A stretch of 64,000 bases of DNA from Caproicibacter sp047777415. GTDB taxonomy: Bacteria; Bacillota; Clostridia; Oscillospirales; Acutalibacteraceae. Below the pieces are notes generated by a model. It saw only the letters and a list, made by a program, of their open reading frames with translations. It ran no database searches and had not been told where the DNA came from. The DNA lies in assembly GCA_047777415.1 (NCBI GenBank), contig JBKEEO010000002.1, positions 372,001 to 436,000 on the forward strand. Reading direction: 5' to 3'. Shown here piece after piece: positions 1 through 8,206 of this stretch; the first letter of the stretch is position 1; each line of letters begins with the position of its first letter. The position numbers and the translations under genes are program-made.

Positions 1-210
1 TTCGATGCATATAAAAAAGAAATTAAAACCATTACCCGCAAAGACCTTGATGTTGACGACAGCTGCCTCGGTTTGAAAGGTTCACCGACCCACGTTGTCA
101 AAACGTTCACGAAGAGTGCGAAAGCTGCGGGTACCGTGGTCAACAATCTGAATCCTCAGGAAGCGGCCGAGTACATGCTCGAAAAGCTCAAAGAAAAATT
201 CATTATATAG
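1..210 (+). CDS. etfB: electron transfer flavoprotein subunit beta, C-terminal part
   Basis: Open reading frame running in from the left edge in frame 1 and ending with TAG at 208-210, leaving 69 residues. The visible part contains the GLKGSPTHV stretch and the C-terminal helix found at the end of Etf beta subunits, which hold AMP or a second FAD and dock on the alpha subunit. It is followed after 18 bases by etfA, the standard etfB-etfA order. In Clostridia such a pair usually serves butyryl-CoA dehydrogenase in electron bifurcation; that partner is outside the window, so the specific role is an inference. Confidence 0.9.
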   Translation, partial: FDAYKKEIKTITRKDLDVDDSCLGLKGSPTHVVKTFTKSAKAAGTVVNNLNPQEAAEYMLEKLKEKFII

Positions 211-228
211 TTGAAAGTGGTGAGCGAG

Positions 229-1248
229 ATGGATATTCAGGAATATAAAGGCGTTTACGTATTTGTCCAGCAGGTGGACGGTCAGGTGGCCGGTGTCTCC
301 CACGAGCTGCTCGGTAAAGCTAAAGAACTTGCAAAGGATATGGAAACAGAAGTAACCGCAATTTTGCTTGGCTATAATGTTTCCGGCTTGTGCAAGGATT
401 TGGCAAGCTATGGTGCGGATAAAATTGTGATGGTGGATAATAAAGATTTGGAACTCTATTCCACCAAACCATATACTTACTGCGTATGTCAGATTATTGA
501 GAAATACAAACCTGCAGTTGTTCTCTATGGCGCTACTGCGATTGGCCGCGATCTTGCTCCGCGCGTGGCGGCTAGAATCCGTACCGGCTTAACTGCAGAC
601 TGCACAAAGCTGGATGTGGCGGATGATGGTACAAAGAACCTCATGATGACCCGTCCGGCATTTGGCGGCAACATCATGGCTACTATTGTTTGTCCGGATT
701 ATCGTCCGCAGATGGCAACGGTTCGTCCGGGTGTTATGCAGAAAATTAAGCCAATTGAGAATGCTTCCGCTCCGGTTGATAAACTGGATATTGAAATTCC
801 TGCATCTGAGAAGGATGTTGAAATTCTGGAAGTCATCAAGAAAGAATCTCAAAAAATGGATATTCAGGATGCGAAAGTCCTGGTATCCGGTGGCCGCGGC
901 ATAGGCTGCCCTGAGAATTTCAAACTGTTGGAAGACTTGGCCGAAGCACTCGGCGGTACTGTGAGTTCGTCCAGAGCCTGCGTTGATGCCGGATGGGCAG
1001 AAAAAGACATCCAAGTTGGTCAAACCGGTAAAACAGTTCGGCCGAATCTCTACCTTGCCTGTGGTATTTCCGGTGCAATTCAACACTTGGCCGGTATGGA
1101 AGAGTCCGATGTCATCATGGCAATTAACAAGGATGAAAACGCTCCGATTTTTGAAGTTGCGGACTTTGGTATTGTCGGTGATGCTCTTAAAATCCTTCCT
1201 CTGCTTACAGAAGAAGTGAAAAAGGCAATGGCTGAACGTAATAAATAA
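229..1248 (+). CDS. etfA: electron transfer flavoprotein subunit alpha
   Basis: 339-residue alpha subunit of the Etf heterodimer, which carries FAD and passes electrons between acyl-CoA dehydrogenase and NAD(H)/ferredoxin partners. The N-terminal half is the Etf nucleotide-binding-like domain. The C-terminal FAD domain shows SGGRGIG, SSRA, VGQTGKT, YLACGISGAIQHLAG and the NAPIF…DFGIVGD signature. I place the start at ATG 229, behind GGTGAG, rather than at the upstream in-frame TTG 211, because the former matches family N-termini (MDIQEYKGVYVF). It sits 18 bases behind etfB and ends just before a strong terminator, so etfBA closes its operon. A second copy of this FAD domain occurs in the fusion at 54717-56621. 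Confidence 0.95.
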   Translation: MDIQEYKGVYVFVQQVDGQVAGVSHELLGKAKELAKDMETEVTAILLGYNVSGLCKDLASYGADKIVMVDNKDLELYSTKPYTYCVCQIIEKYKPAVVLYGATAIGRDLAPRVAARIRTGLTADCTKLDVADDGTKNLMMTRPAFGGNIMATIVCPDYRPQMATVRPGVMQKIKPIENASAPVDKLDIEIPASEKDVEILEVIKKESQKMDIQDAKVLVSGGRGIGCPENFKLLEDLAEALGGTVSSSRACVDAGWAEKDIQVGQTGKTVRPNLYLACGISGAIQHLAGMEESDVIMAINKDENAPIFEVADFGIVGDALKILPLLTEEVKKAMAERNK

Positions 1249-1270
1249 TCAGTCTTTCCAATATCATATA

Positions 1271-1305
1271 AGCCTGGCATATCGAATGATATGTCAGGCT
1301 TTTTT
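1271..1305 (+). terminator. intrinsic terminator of etfBA
   Basis: AGCCTGGCATAT / ATATGTCAGGCT form a 12-bp stem (one G-U) around a short loop and are followed by a run of T. It lies 23 bases after the etfA stop. The remaining 190 bases to the convergent gene end at 1496 hold nothing I can name. Confidence 0.9.
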
Positions 1306-1495
1306 ATACCATATTATCGCAAGAGTGCGTGTTCAGTACCCCATGAGCTTAAAGACTGCTTTGCACAATACTCGTTAAATTTTGTTTCGGCATACAAGTC
1401 ATCATAAAAAACGCCGATTCGACCGTCGGCAACGATAGCAAAATAAAAATAATGCGCAAATTTTTGGTTTCATAGTTGCTATTTTCTAACGTATA

Positions 1496-2644
1496 TCATT
1501 TTATGGTAGAAAGTTTGCGAACTTTTTGAATGACTGTTGGTAAAATACGCAGAATTTCGTTTATTTCTTCTTCTGTATTTTGGGAGGATAAGGATAGCCG
1601 TAAAGATCCGCGTGCCAGTTCGGCTGGCAGGCCAATGGCACGAAGAACATGGCTTGGTTCCAGTGATCCTGCTGTGCAAGCGGAACCAGCGGAAGCGCAA
1701 ATTCCGTTTTGGTCCAAAAGCAGAAGCAAGGATTGGGCTTCCACATGTTCAAAGCTCAAGTTTACATTTCCTGGTAAACGATGAATAGAATCACCGTTTA
1801 GACAAGAACCGGGAATTTTCAGTGCTCCTTCAATTAATCGGTCACGCAAGCGAGATAAGCGTGAAGCGTTCTCTTCCCGATATTCGCAGGATTCTTTCAA
1901 AGCAACGGCAAGGCCAACTATACCGGCCACATTTTCCGTGCCTGCGCGCATACCGCGTTCCTGTGCACCGCCATCCATCATGGCGGAAATTCCGGACCCT
2001 TTGCGAATATATAGCACGCCAACGCCTTTTGGTCCGTGAAATTTATGGGCGGACAGTGAGAGTAAATCAACATTCATCGCTTGTACATCAAGGGGTAAAA
2101 TTCCGGCTGCCTGCACAGCGTCTGTATGAAATAAAACACCTGCGTCACGGCAAATAGCGCCAATTTGTGCGATTGGCTGAATCGTTCCAATCTCGTTGTT
2201 TGCTGTCATGATGGTGACCAAGGCGGTATCCGGCTTTAAAGCAGCTTGGAATTCATCCGGCTGAACGATACCATCTTTGTGTACAGGAAGGAGCGTAACG
2301 GAGAATCCTTCTTCTTGCAGAGAACGAATGGAATGTAAAACTGCGTGATGCTCAAACTCCGTGGTAATGATGTGTGTTTTTCCGCTTTTTTTCCCTTTTT
2401 TGGCAGACATTTTGATTGCCCAGTTATCGCTTTCAGATCCGCCGGAGGTAAAAAAAATTTCATCAGGGCGTGCATTTAGACACTTTGCAACAGTTTCCCG
2501 AGCAGTTTCTATGGCCTTTTTTGCCCGTCGACCGGCTGCATACAGACTGGAGGGATTGCCAAATTCCTGCGAAAAATAGGGGAGCATCGCATTTAGCACC
2601 GATTCCGATACAGGAGTTGTTGCCGCGTTGTCCACATATATCAT
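1496..2644 (-). CDS. cysteine desulfurase (NifS/IscS family)
   Basis: 382-residue PLP enzyme of the class V aminotransferase fold that removes sulfur from cysteine for Fe-S cluster or thiolation pathways. Visible hallmarks are the N-terminal YVDNAATTP, the GGSESDN loop, NNEIG(T)IQPI, the PLP-lysine motif SLSAHKFHGPKG, and the catalytic-cysteine loop SAGSACTAG, which is short as in the NifS-like group. The ATG overlaps the stop of the RNase H gene (ATGA at 2641-2644), so the two are translationally coupled on the minus strand. No scaffold gene (iscU/nifU) lies next to it, so the sulfur acceptor cannot be told from context. Confidence 0.93.
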   Translation of the reverse strand: MIYVDNAATTPVSESVLNAMLPYFSQEFGNPSSLYAAGRRAKKAIETARETVAKCLNARPDEIFFTSGGSESDNWAIKMSAKKGKKSGKTHIITTEFEHHAVLHSIRSLQEEGFSVTLLPVHKDGIVQPDEFQAALKPDTALVTIMTANNEIGTIQPIAQIGAICRDAGVLFHTDAVQAAGILPLDVQAMNVDLLSLSAHKFHGPKGVGVLYIRKGSGISAMMDGGAQERGMRAGTENVAGIVGLAVALKESCEYREENASRLSRLRDRLIEGALKIPGSCLNGDSIHRLPGNVNLSFEHVEAQSLLLLLDQNGICASAGSACTAGSLEPSHVLRAIGLPAELARGSLRLSLSSQNTEEEINEILRILPTVIQKVRKLSTIK

Positions 2645-3099
2645 AGTTCGATGCCCCCATGCTTGTATTTTTCGCTTTCCGCCACAGCTAGACGGTCACA
2701 GATTTCGTTTTCCGGATGCCCGGCATGACCCTTGACCCAGTTCACCGTCACATGATGTATTTCCAAAAGGTTTAATAAAACTTCCCATAAATCACTGTTT
2801 AAAGCAGGCTTTTTATCCGCTTTTATCCAGCCGCGCTTTTGCCAATTTTTTGCCCACCCTTTGGTGATAGCGTCACAGACGTAACGGGAATCGCTTGTCA
2901 ATATGACTTCACATGGTTCACGGAGTTGCCGCAGTGCTTCAATCACACCGGTAAGTTCCATTCTGTTGTTTGTAGTTTCAGCTGCGCCGCCGCTCAGCCT
3001 TTTTTCCCGGTTGCCATAACGAAGAATTGCTCCCCAGCCTCCCGGACCGGGGTTACCGCTGCAAGCGCCGTCAGTAAATATTTCAACCCGTTTCATCAT
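2641..3099 (-). CDS. rnhA: ribonuclease HI
   Basis: 152-residue RNase HI, which degrades the RNA strand of RNA-DNA hybrids. The catalytic carboxylates are visible: D10 in IFTDGACSGNPGPGG, E48 in NNRMEL, D70 in TSDSRYV and a late aspartate in the EICDRLAV segment, with the conserved histidine in KGHAGHPEN. Length and order match bacterial RnhA without the extra N-terminal hybrid-binding domain. First gene of a two-gene minus-strand operon with the cysteine desulfurase; it is preceded by GGTGAT and a good promoter at 3156-3184. Confidence 0.96.
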   Translation of the reverse strand: MMKRVEIFTDGACSGNPGPGGWGAILRYGNREKRLSGGAAETTNNRMELTGVIEALRQLREPCEVILTSDSRYVCDAITKGWAKNWQKRGWIKADKKPALNSDLWEVLLNLLEIHHVTVNWVKGHAGHPENEICDRLAVAESEKYKHGGIEL

Positions 3100-3155
3100 A
3101 TCACCATGAATCTTTATTTTTCTAATATCACGATATGTTGTGTCGTGTTTTTGTT

Positions 3156-3184
3156 ATTATATCACAATGGATTCCTGTGCACAA
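3156..3184 (-). promoter_or_regulatory. sigma-A type promoter of rnhA operon
   Basis: Read on the minus strand: TTGTGC (3184-3179), 17 bases, TATAAT (3161-3156) with an upstream TG giving an extended -10 box. It lies about 57 bases ahead of the rnhA start. Confidence 0.7.
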
Positions 3185-3276
3185 ATGTTTAGATATGACA
3201 TAAAAATTTCCTGGTGATTATCTGATTACTAACGTAGCGGATTGGTTATAATATAATCTGTAAAAAGAAATTCATG

Positions 3277-3305
3277 TTGACAGCCTATGCGATTCAAGGT
3301 ACAAT
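3277..3305 (+). promoter_or_regulatory. sigma-A type promoter of the RNase J operon
   Basis: TTGACA (3277-3282), 17-base spacer, TACAAT (3300-3305). Transcription should begin near 3312, giving a leader of about 210 bases before the RNase J start. Confidence 0.8.
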
Positions 3306-3352
3306 GTAAAAGATATTAGTGTCTTAGTTTAATGTCTAAGTTTCGGCGATTC

Positions 3353-3374
3353 GCGGGGGTAAACCCGCTTTTTT
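3353..3374 (+). terminator. terminator-like hairpin in the RNase J leader (possible attenuator)
   Basis: GCGGG (3353-3357), six-base loop, CCCGC (3364-3368), then six T. It lies some 40 bases after the predicted transcription start and 150 bases before the gene, so it could end part of the transcripts early. The stem is short (5 bp), hence the moderate confidence. Confidence 0.5.
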
Positions 3375-3450
3375 GCACATATAGAAGCAATTCGATACAT
3401 TTTTGCGCGGGCCCGGTGCAGCGTAAAAGGTAAAATAAAAAATAGAGGGT

Positions 3451-3495
3451 AGCCAGGTCCGTTTGACCCGAATTGTCAACGGATTCTATATGGCT
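3451..3495 (+). promoter_or_regulatory. leader hairpin just upstream of the RNase J ribosome site
   Basis: TCCGTTTGAC (3458-3467) pairs with GTCAACGGA (3475-3483) with one bulge, and the outer AGCCA (3451-3455) pairs with TGGCT (3491-3495). The structure ends 17 bases before GGAGGT. RNase E-type autoregulation through leader structure is known in other bacteria; whether this hairpin acts so is inference. Confidence 0.45.
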
Positions 3496-3523
3496 GTGCT
3501 CAAAATACGATGGAGGTCATTTT

Positions 3524-5683
3524 GTGACAGAAAAACAATTTAATAGTTCGGCTGGCAGCCAGAGTGATGGAGCTCAAAAGGTTGAAGCGGGTATGGGGAA
3601 GCTTTATCAGAAGATTACCCTGCCACAGGCACCTGCTCTGGAAAATGAACAGACACATTCTGCCGCTCGGCAGAGCAAGAACAGAAGTGCGAAGAAAACA
3701 GTTGGCAGCGAGAGTTCCGCGGAGAACAAGAATGTGGAGCGCAAAGGGAAGGCTGAGCAGTCGTCTGCGCCGCAAAAGCAGCAGGGAACGGAAGCAAAAC
3801 AGAAGGCTGATCTTGCGTCGCAAACAGAAGCCAAGACAAAGAAGGGAGCCCGCCAGCAGAATGGTCAAAAACAACGCAGCAGGCAAAAGAACGCTTCAAA
3901 ACAGCCTCTGACGGCCATTCAGAAAACCGTTCAGCAATATCTGGCGGAACAGTCAGCGAAAGAAAAGAAGGCAGCTGCTGCCCAAAAAAGCAAGCGGGGG
4001 CGCAAAAGCCGCCAGAACCAGCAAAAACCTTCTGTTCGGACCTATTTTCTTGGCGGCTTGAACGAAGTTGGTAAGAACTTCACATTGTACGAATGTGAAA
4101 ACGATATGGTGATCGTCGACTGCGGTATGGCTTTTCCGGATGGCGATATGCTTGGCGTGGATCTTGTCATTCCCGATTTTACTTTTGTGGAGCGCAATGC
4201 GGATAAAATTCGGGGCATCGTTTTAACCCATGGACATGAAGATCACATCGGTGCGCTGCCTTATCTATTAAAAAAGGTCAATGCTCCTATTTACGGAACT
4301 CCATTCACTCTTGCACTGGTAAACAGCAAGCTGAAGGAACATGGTTTGCAGAATTCCGTAAAGGCTGTTGTGATGCAGCCTGGCGAACACGCTCAACTTG
4401 GCTGCATGGATATTGAATTTATTCATGTGAACCATTCCGTTCCGGATGCGGTTGCCATTGCGATTCATTCTCCCGCAGGTGTTCTGATTCATACCGGAGA
4501 TTTTAAAATTGATTGTACGCCTGCGATGGAAAAAATGATTGATCTTGGCCGTTTCGCCGAGCTTGGCAACGAAGGTGTTCTGGCGTTGCTTTCCGATTCC
4601 ACAAACGCGGAGCGCGAAGGATATACCAGTTCGGAAAGCAAGGTTGACAGTTCTTTTGATATGCTCTTTAAACAAGCGGAAGACAGCCGCATTATCATAG
4701 CGACGTTTGCTTCCAATGTCAGCCGCGTACAACAAATTATTAACTGTGCGGTTAAATATGGACGGAAAGTGGCACTGTCCGGCAGAAGCATGATTAATGT
4801 TATGACAATCGGTGTGGAATTAGGATATCTGGATGTCCCGAAAGGGGTGCTCATAGATATCGATATGCTCAACCGTTACCCAAAGGAACAAGTTGTGCTT
4901 GTTACAACGGGCAGTCAGGGTGAGCCGATGAGCGCACTGACGCGGATGGCTTTCGCAGATCATCGTAAGGTGGAAGTCGGACCCGGGGACTTTATTATCA
5001 TTTCTGCACGGCCGATTCCCGGAAATGAAAAAACCATCGGCAACGTGATTGATGAATTGATGAAACGCGGTTGTCGCGTCGTCTATGAGTCGATGTATGA
5101 GGTACATGTTTCCGGCCACGCCTGTCAAGAAGAGCTTAAACTTATGCAAGGCATTGTTAAGCCTAAATATTTTATCCCCATCCACGGTGAGCAGAAAATG
5201 CTCCGCAAAAATGCGGAACTGTCTTACGCAATGGGCCGGGATCCCAAAAACGTGTTCATCGGTGACATCGGTGATGTGGTAGAAATTAACGAAAATTATA
5301 TGAAGCGTCTTGCCCCGGTTCCGGCCGGACGAGTACTGGTGGACGGTTTGGGCGTCGGCGATGTCGGCAGCATTGTTTTGCGGGACCGCAAACATCTTGC
5401 GGAAGACGGATTGATTGTGGTTGTTTGCACCATTTCATGCACGGACGGGCATATTATATCGGGACCGGACGTTGTGTCCCGCGGATTCGTATATGTTCGC
5501 GAATCTGAACCATTGCTGGATGAGGCACGCGATTTGGTTACATCTGTTTTGCACAAATGCGCGGAAAACAAGATCCATGACTGGAGTACGCTAAAAACGC
5601 AGATTAAAGATGATCTGTCCCGTCTTTTGTATAATCGCACTCGCCGCAGTCCGATGGTTTTGCCTATCATCATGGAAGTGTAA
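3524..5683 (+). CDS. rnjA: ribonuclease J with long basic N-terminal extension
   Basis: 719-residue metallo-beta-lactamase/beta-CASP RNase J, a 5'-3' exo- and endonuclease central to mRNA decay and rRNA maturation in Firmicutes. The core begins around residue 170 (VRTYFLGGLNEVGKN) and shows the zinc motif HGHEDH (236-241), the TGDFKID segment, SDSTNAE, the beta-CASP motifs ending in SGHA, and the C-terminal degradation domain to the end. The first ~168 residues are Lys/Gln/Ala/Arg-rich, low complexity and probably disordered. I chose GTG 3524 because GGAGGT lies six bases upstream; the in-frame TTG 3473 has no ribosome site and sits inside the leader hairpin. First gene of an operon with gdpP 32 bases downstream and no terminator between. 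Confidence 0.93.
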   Translation: MTEKQFNSSAGSQSDGAQKVEAGMGKLYQKITLPQAPALENEQTHSAARQSKNRSAKKTVGSESSAENKNVERKGKAEQSSAPQKQQGTEAKQKADLASQTEAKTKKGARQQNGQKQRSRQKNASKQPLTAIQKTVQQYLAEQSAKEKKAAAAQKSKRGRKSRQNQQKPSVRTYFLGGLNEVGKNFTLYECENDMVIVDCGMAFPDGDMLGVDLVIPDFTFVERNADKIRGIVLTHGHEDHIGALPYLLKKVNAPIYGTPFTLALVNSKLKEHGLQNSVKAVVMQPGEHAQLGCMDIEFIHVNHSVPDAVAIAIHSPAGVLIHTGDFKIDCTPAMEKMIDLGRFAELGNEGVLALLSDSTNAEREGYTSSESKVDSSFDMLFKQAEDSRIIIATFASNVSRVQQIINCAVKYGRKVALSGRSMINVMTIGVELGYLDVPKGVLIDIDMLNRYPKEQVVLVTTGSQGEPMSALTRMAFADHRKVEVGPGDFIIISARPIPGNEKTIGNVIDELMKRGCRVVYESMYEVHVSGHACQEELKLMQGIVKPKYFIPIHGEQKMLRKNAELSYAMGRDPKNVFIGDIGDVVEINENYMKRLAPVPAGRVLVDGLGVGDVGSIVLRDRKHLAEDGLIVVVCTISCTDGHIISGPDVVSRGFVYVRESEPLLDEARDLVTSVLHKCAENKIHDWSTLKTQIKDDLSRLLYNRTRRSPMVLPIIMEV

Positions 5684-5715
5684 TCATCCCGGATCAGTTT
5701 TAAGGGGTAATTAGT

Positions 5716-7701
5716 TTGAAAAGAAAAGTATGGGCTTCCTCTCCGATTTTGTTTGTCCTTTCAGCGGTTTTGCTGCTGATGGCTGGTATCAGCTGGTTTT
5801 GGAATACCATTATTTTTGCTGCAGAACTTTCACTAGCACTTGTCTCCTTTGCAGCTGTAATGGTTGTGAACCGCCATTTTAAATCGTACATTTCCTATGC
5901 AGCGAAGAGTGTGGGAGAGTCCTTAGCTGGGGACCGATACCGTTCTTTGCAGCAGTTTGCACTGCCTGTTGCCATTGTTGGCGATGAAGGAGATATCATC
6001 TGGGTAAACAATGCTTTTTTGGAGCAGGTCAGCGCGAATAAGGATTGCCGCGGCGACAATATCATGAAGTTTATCTATCCTGCCACAACTGGGCAAATTA
6101 TGTCCTCCGCAGGGGTAGATGTAACATTTGGTTCGCGGCGATACACGGTGTATGGCATACAAACGGACGCGGGAAGTGCCCTGTATTTTCTGGATAACAC
6201 GGCTTTTTGGGAAATTAGCCGCAATTATGAGGAAAGCCGCCCGATTGTCATGCTGGCAAGTTTTGATAATCGAGAGGAATTGACTAGAAATTCCAGTTCC
6301 AGCGAGGAAACCAGATTAACTTCAGAAGTGGAGGAAGTCTTAAATCGCTGGGCGCAGAACTTGGGAGGCTTCTTTAAACGAATGAGCGGAGGCCGCTATC
6401 TGATTTTAACAGATGAGGCGCATCTCCGTGCGGAAATGAAGAAGCGTTTCCCGGTGCTCGATGCAGTGCGGGATATCAAAACAGGGGAACGATTGTGCGC
6501 AACGGTATCAATCGGCGTTGCCCGAGGGGCGAAAAACCTGCAGGAGGCGGACGATTGGGCCAGAAATGCCCTTAGTATGGCTCTTGGCCGCGGCGGAGAT
6601 CAAGTCGCGGTCAAGCAGTCCAAAGATACATATGAATTTTTTGGCGGACTTTCCAATGGTATGGAAAAAAGAGATTCCGTGCGCACACGCGTTTTCGCGG
6701 CATCTATTTCGGATGATATCAAAGAAAGCGATGTCGTTTTAGTTATGGGGCATAAATACTCTGATCTTGACTGTGTCGGCGCGGCAATTGGAATGTGGAA
6801 CGTCGCCTGCAAAACACTTCACCGCCCTTCTTATATCGTATTGAATCAAACGCAGAGTTTAGCATCCCCCCAGATTACTGCACTGCAAAACACTTATCCC
6901 GAAGAGAGAATTTTTATCACTCCGCAGGAAGCGCAAAATATGGCAACACAGAACAGTATGCTTGTGGTGGTTGACACGCATTCGCAGGATTTTGTGGAGA
7001 GTGCCGAGCTTCTGCAAGCAGTTTCGCGCATTGTTGTCATTGATCATCACCGTATGATGGTGCGTCACATTGAAAATGCTCTGGTTTTTTTCCATGAACC
7101 GTATGCAAGTTCCACCTGCGAGATGGTAACGGATCTTTTGCGGTACATTGGAGATAGTCAACTGACGCAGACAGAAGCGGAAGCTCTGCTTTCCGGTATT
7201 ATGTTGGATACCAAGAATTTTGTTCTCAAAACAGGAGCGCGTACGTTTGAGGCTGCGGCGTTTCTCCGCCGCAAAGGTGCGGACACCGTAAATGTCAAGC
7301 GTATGTTTTCCAATTCCATTCAAGCTTATAAGGCAAAATATAAAATTGTTTCCAATGCTGAGATTTTTGGACGCTGCGCAGTGGCATCCACTGAACAGGA
7401 ATTTCCCGATGTCCGTGTTGCCTCTGCACAGGCAGCGGACGAGCTGCTTTCCATTCAGGGAATTGATGCATCGTTTGTCTTGTTTCCCACAGGTGATGCC
7501 GTCAACATTTCTGCTCGCTCCCTCGGTGAAGTGAATGTTCAGCTTATTATGGAAGCTTTGGGCGGCGGAGGTCATCTGACCATGGCCGGTGCGCAGCTAA
7601 ACAGTCTGACAGTGGCAGAAGCTAGAGAACGATTAATTGACGCCATTCAGAAATTTATGCAAACAACGTCTAATCATACAAATGAAAATGTTTCATTATA
7701 A
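5716..7701 (+). CDS. gdpP: cyclic-di-AMP phosphodiesterase GdpP (DHH family)
   Basis: 661-residue membrane protein that hydrolyses c-di-AMP and so affects potassium, cell wall and beta-lactam physiology. Two N-terminal membrane helices (about 10-28 and 32-52) are followed by a PAS-like region (about 70-160), a degenerate GGDEF domain (about 175-305, SGGRY and SIGVARG, without a GGDEF signature) and the DHH/DHHA1 catalytic part. There H346-D350-D352 (HKYSDLD), D420, the D443-H444-H445 triad and the terminal GGGGHLTMAG are visible. Starts with TTG at 5716 behind AAGGGG. The order gdpP-rplI-dnaB is the common Firmicute arrangement. Confidence 0.95.
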   Translation: MKRKVWASSPILFVLSAVLLLMAGISWFWNTIIFAAELSLALVSFAAVMVVNRHFKSYISYAAKSVGESLAGDRYRSLQQFALPVAIVGDEGDIIWVNNAFLEQVSANKDCRGDNIMKFIYPATTGQIMSSAGVDVTFGSRRYTVYGIQTDAGSALYFLDNTAFWEISRNYEESRPIVMLASFDNREELTRNSSSSEETRLTSEVEEVLNRWAQNLGGFFKRMSGGRYLILTDEAHLRAEMKKRFPVLDAVRDIKTGERLCATVSIGVARGAKNLQEADDWARNALSMALGRGGDQVAVKQSKDTYEFFGGLSNGMEKRDSVRTRVFAASISDDIKESDVVLVMGHKYSDLDCVGAAIGMWNVACKTLHRPSYIVLNQTQSLASPQITALQNTYPEERIFITPQEAQNMATQNSMLVVVDTHSQDFVESAELLQAVSRIVVIDHHRMMVRHIENALVFFHEPYASSTCEMVTDLLRYIGDSQLTQTEAEALLSGIMLDTKNFVLKTGARTFEAAAFLRRKGADTVNVKRMFSNSIQAYKAKYKIVSNAEIFGRCAVASTEQEFPDVRVASAQAADELLSIQGIDASFVLFPTGDAVNISARSLGEVNVQLIMEALGGGGHLTMAGAQLNSLTVAEARERLIDAIQKFMQTTSNHTNENVSL

Positions 7702-7712
7702 GGAGGTACCCG

Positions 7713-8162
7713 ATGAAAGTAGTATTGCTTCAGGATGTAAAAGGAGCCGGTAAAAAGGGCGAGTTGGTTCAGGTTAGTGACGGCTATGCAAGAAATTTTT
7801 TGCTGCCGCGCAAACTGGCAAAAGAAGCGAATGCGCAAGTAATGAGCGAATTGAAAAGTGCTGAATCCGCCAGACAATGGCGTATTCAGAAAGAAACAGA
7901 AGAAGCTAAGGCTGCTGCTGCTTCTATTAATGGTAAAACGATTCGGCTTTTTGCAAAAGCGGGTCAGGGCGGAAGACTTTTCGGCTCAATTACTTCCAAA
8001 GAAATTGCAGAGGAACTGAAAAAGAGTTTTCAGGTAGATGTGGATAAGCGTAAAATTGTGCTCAACGGCGATATCCGCGCGTTTGGTACCTATGAATGCG
8101 AGGTTAAACTCTATACCGGAATTTCTGCTAAAATCTACGTTTTGGTTGGAGAACAGCAGTAA
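7713..8162 (+). CDS. rplI: 50S ribosomal protein L9
   Basis: 149 residues, the usual L9 length. The N-terminal rRNA-binding lobe (MKVVLLQDVKGAGKKGELV, DGYARNFLLPRKLA) is followed by a long connecting helix and the C-terminal lobe (GRLFGSIT). AAGGAGG sits eight bases before the ATG, the strongest ribosome site in this operon, as expected for a ribosomal protein. Confidence 0.98.
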   Translation: MKVVLLQDVKGAGKKGELVQVSDGYARNFLLPRKLAKEANAQVMSELKSAESARQWRIQKETEEAKAAAASINGKTIRLFAKAGQGGRLFGSITSKEIAEELKKSFQVDVDKRKIVLNGDIRAFGTYECEVKLYTGISAKIYVLVGEQQ

Positions 8163-8206
8163 AACAATCATATTATAATTGAGTTTCAGGAAAGGGAGGG
8201 TGCAAA

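Noticed and set aside
3440..3480. T-box or other known riboswitch in the RNase J leader
   Set aside because: GGGTAGCCAGGTCC loosely recalls a T-box, but the conserved AGGGTGGNACCGCG core is absent and the gene is not a synthetase or amino acid gene.
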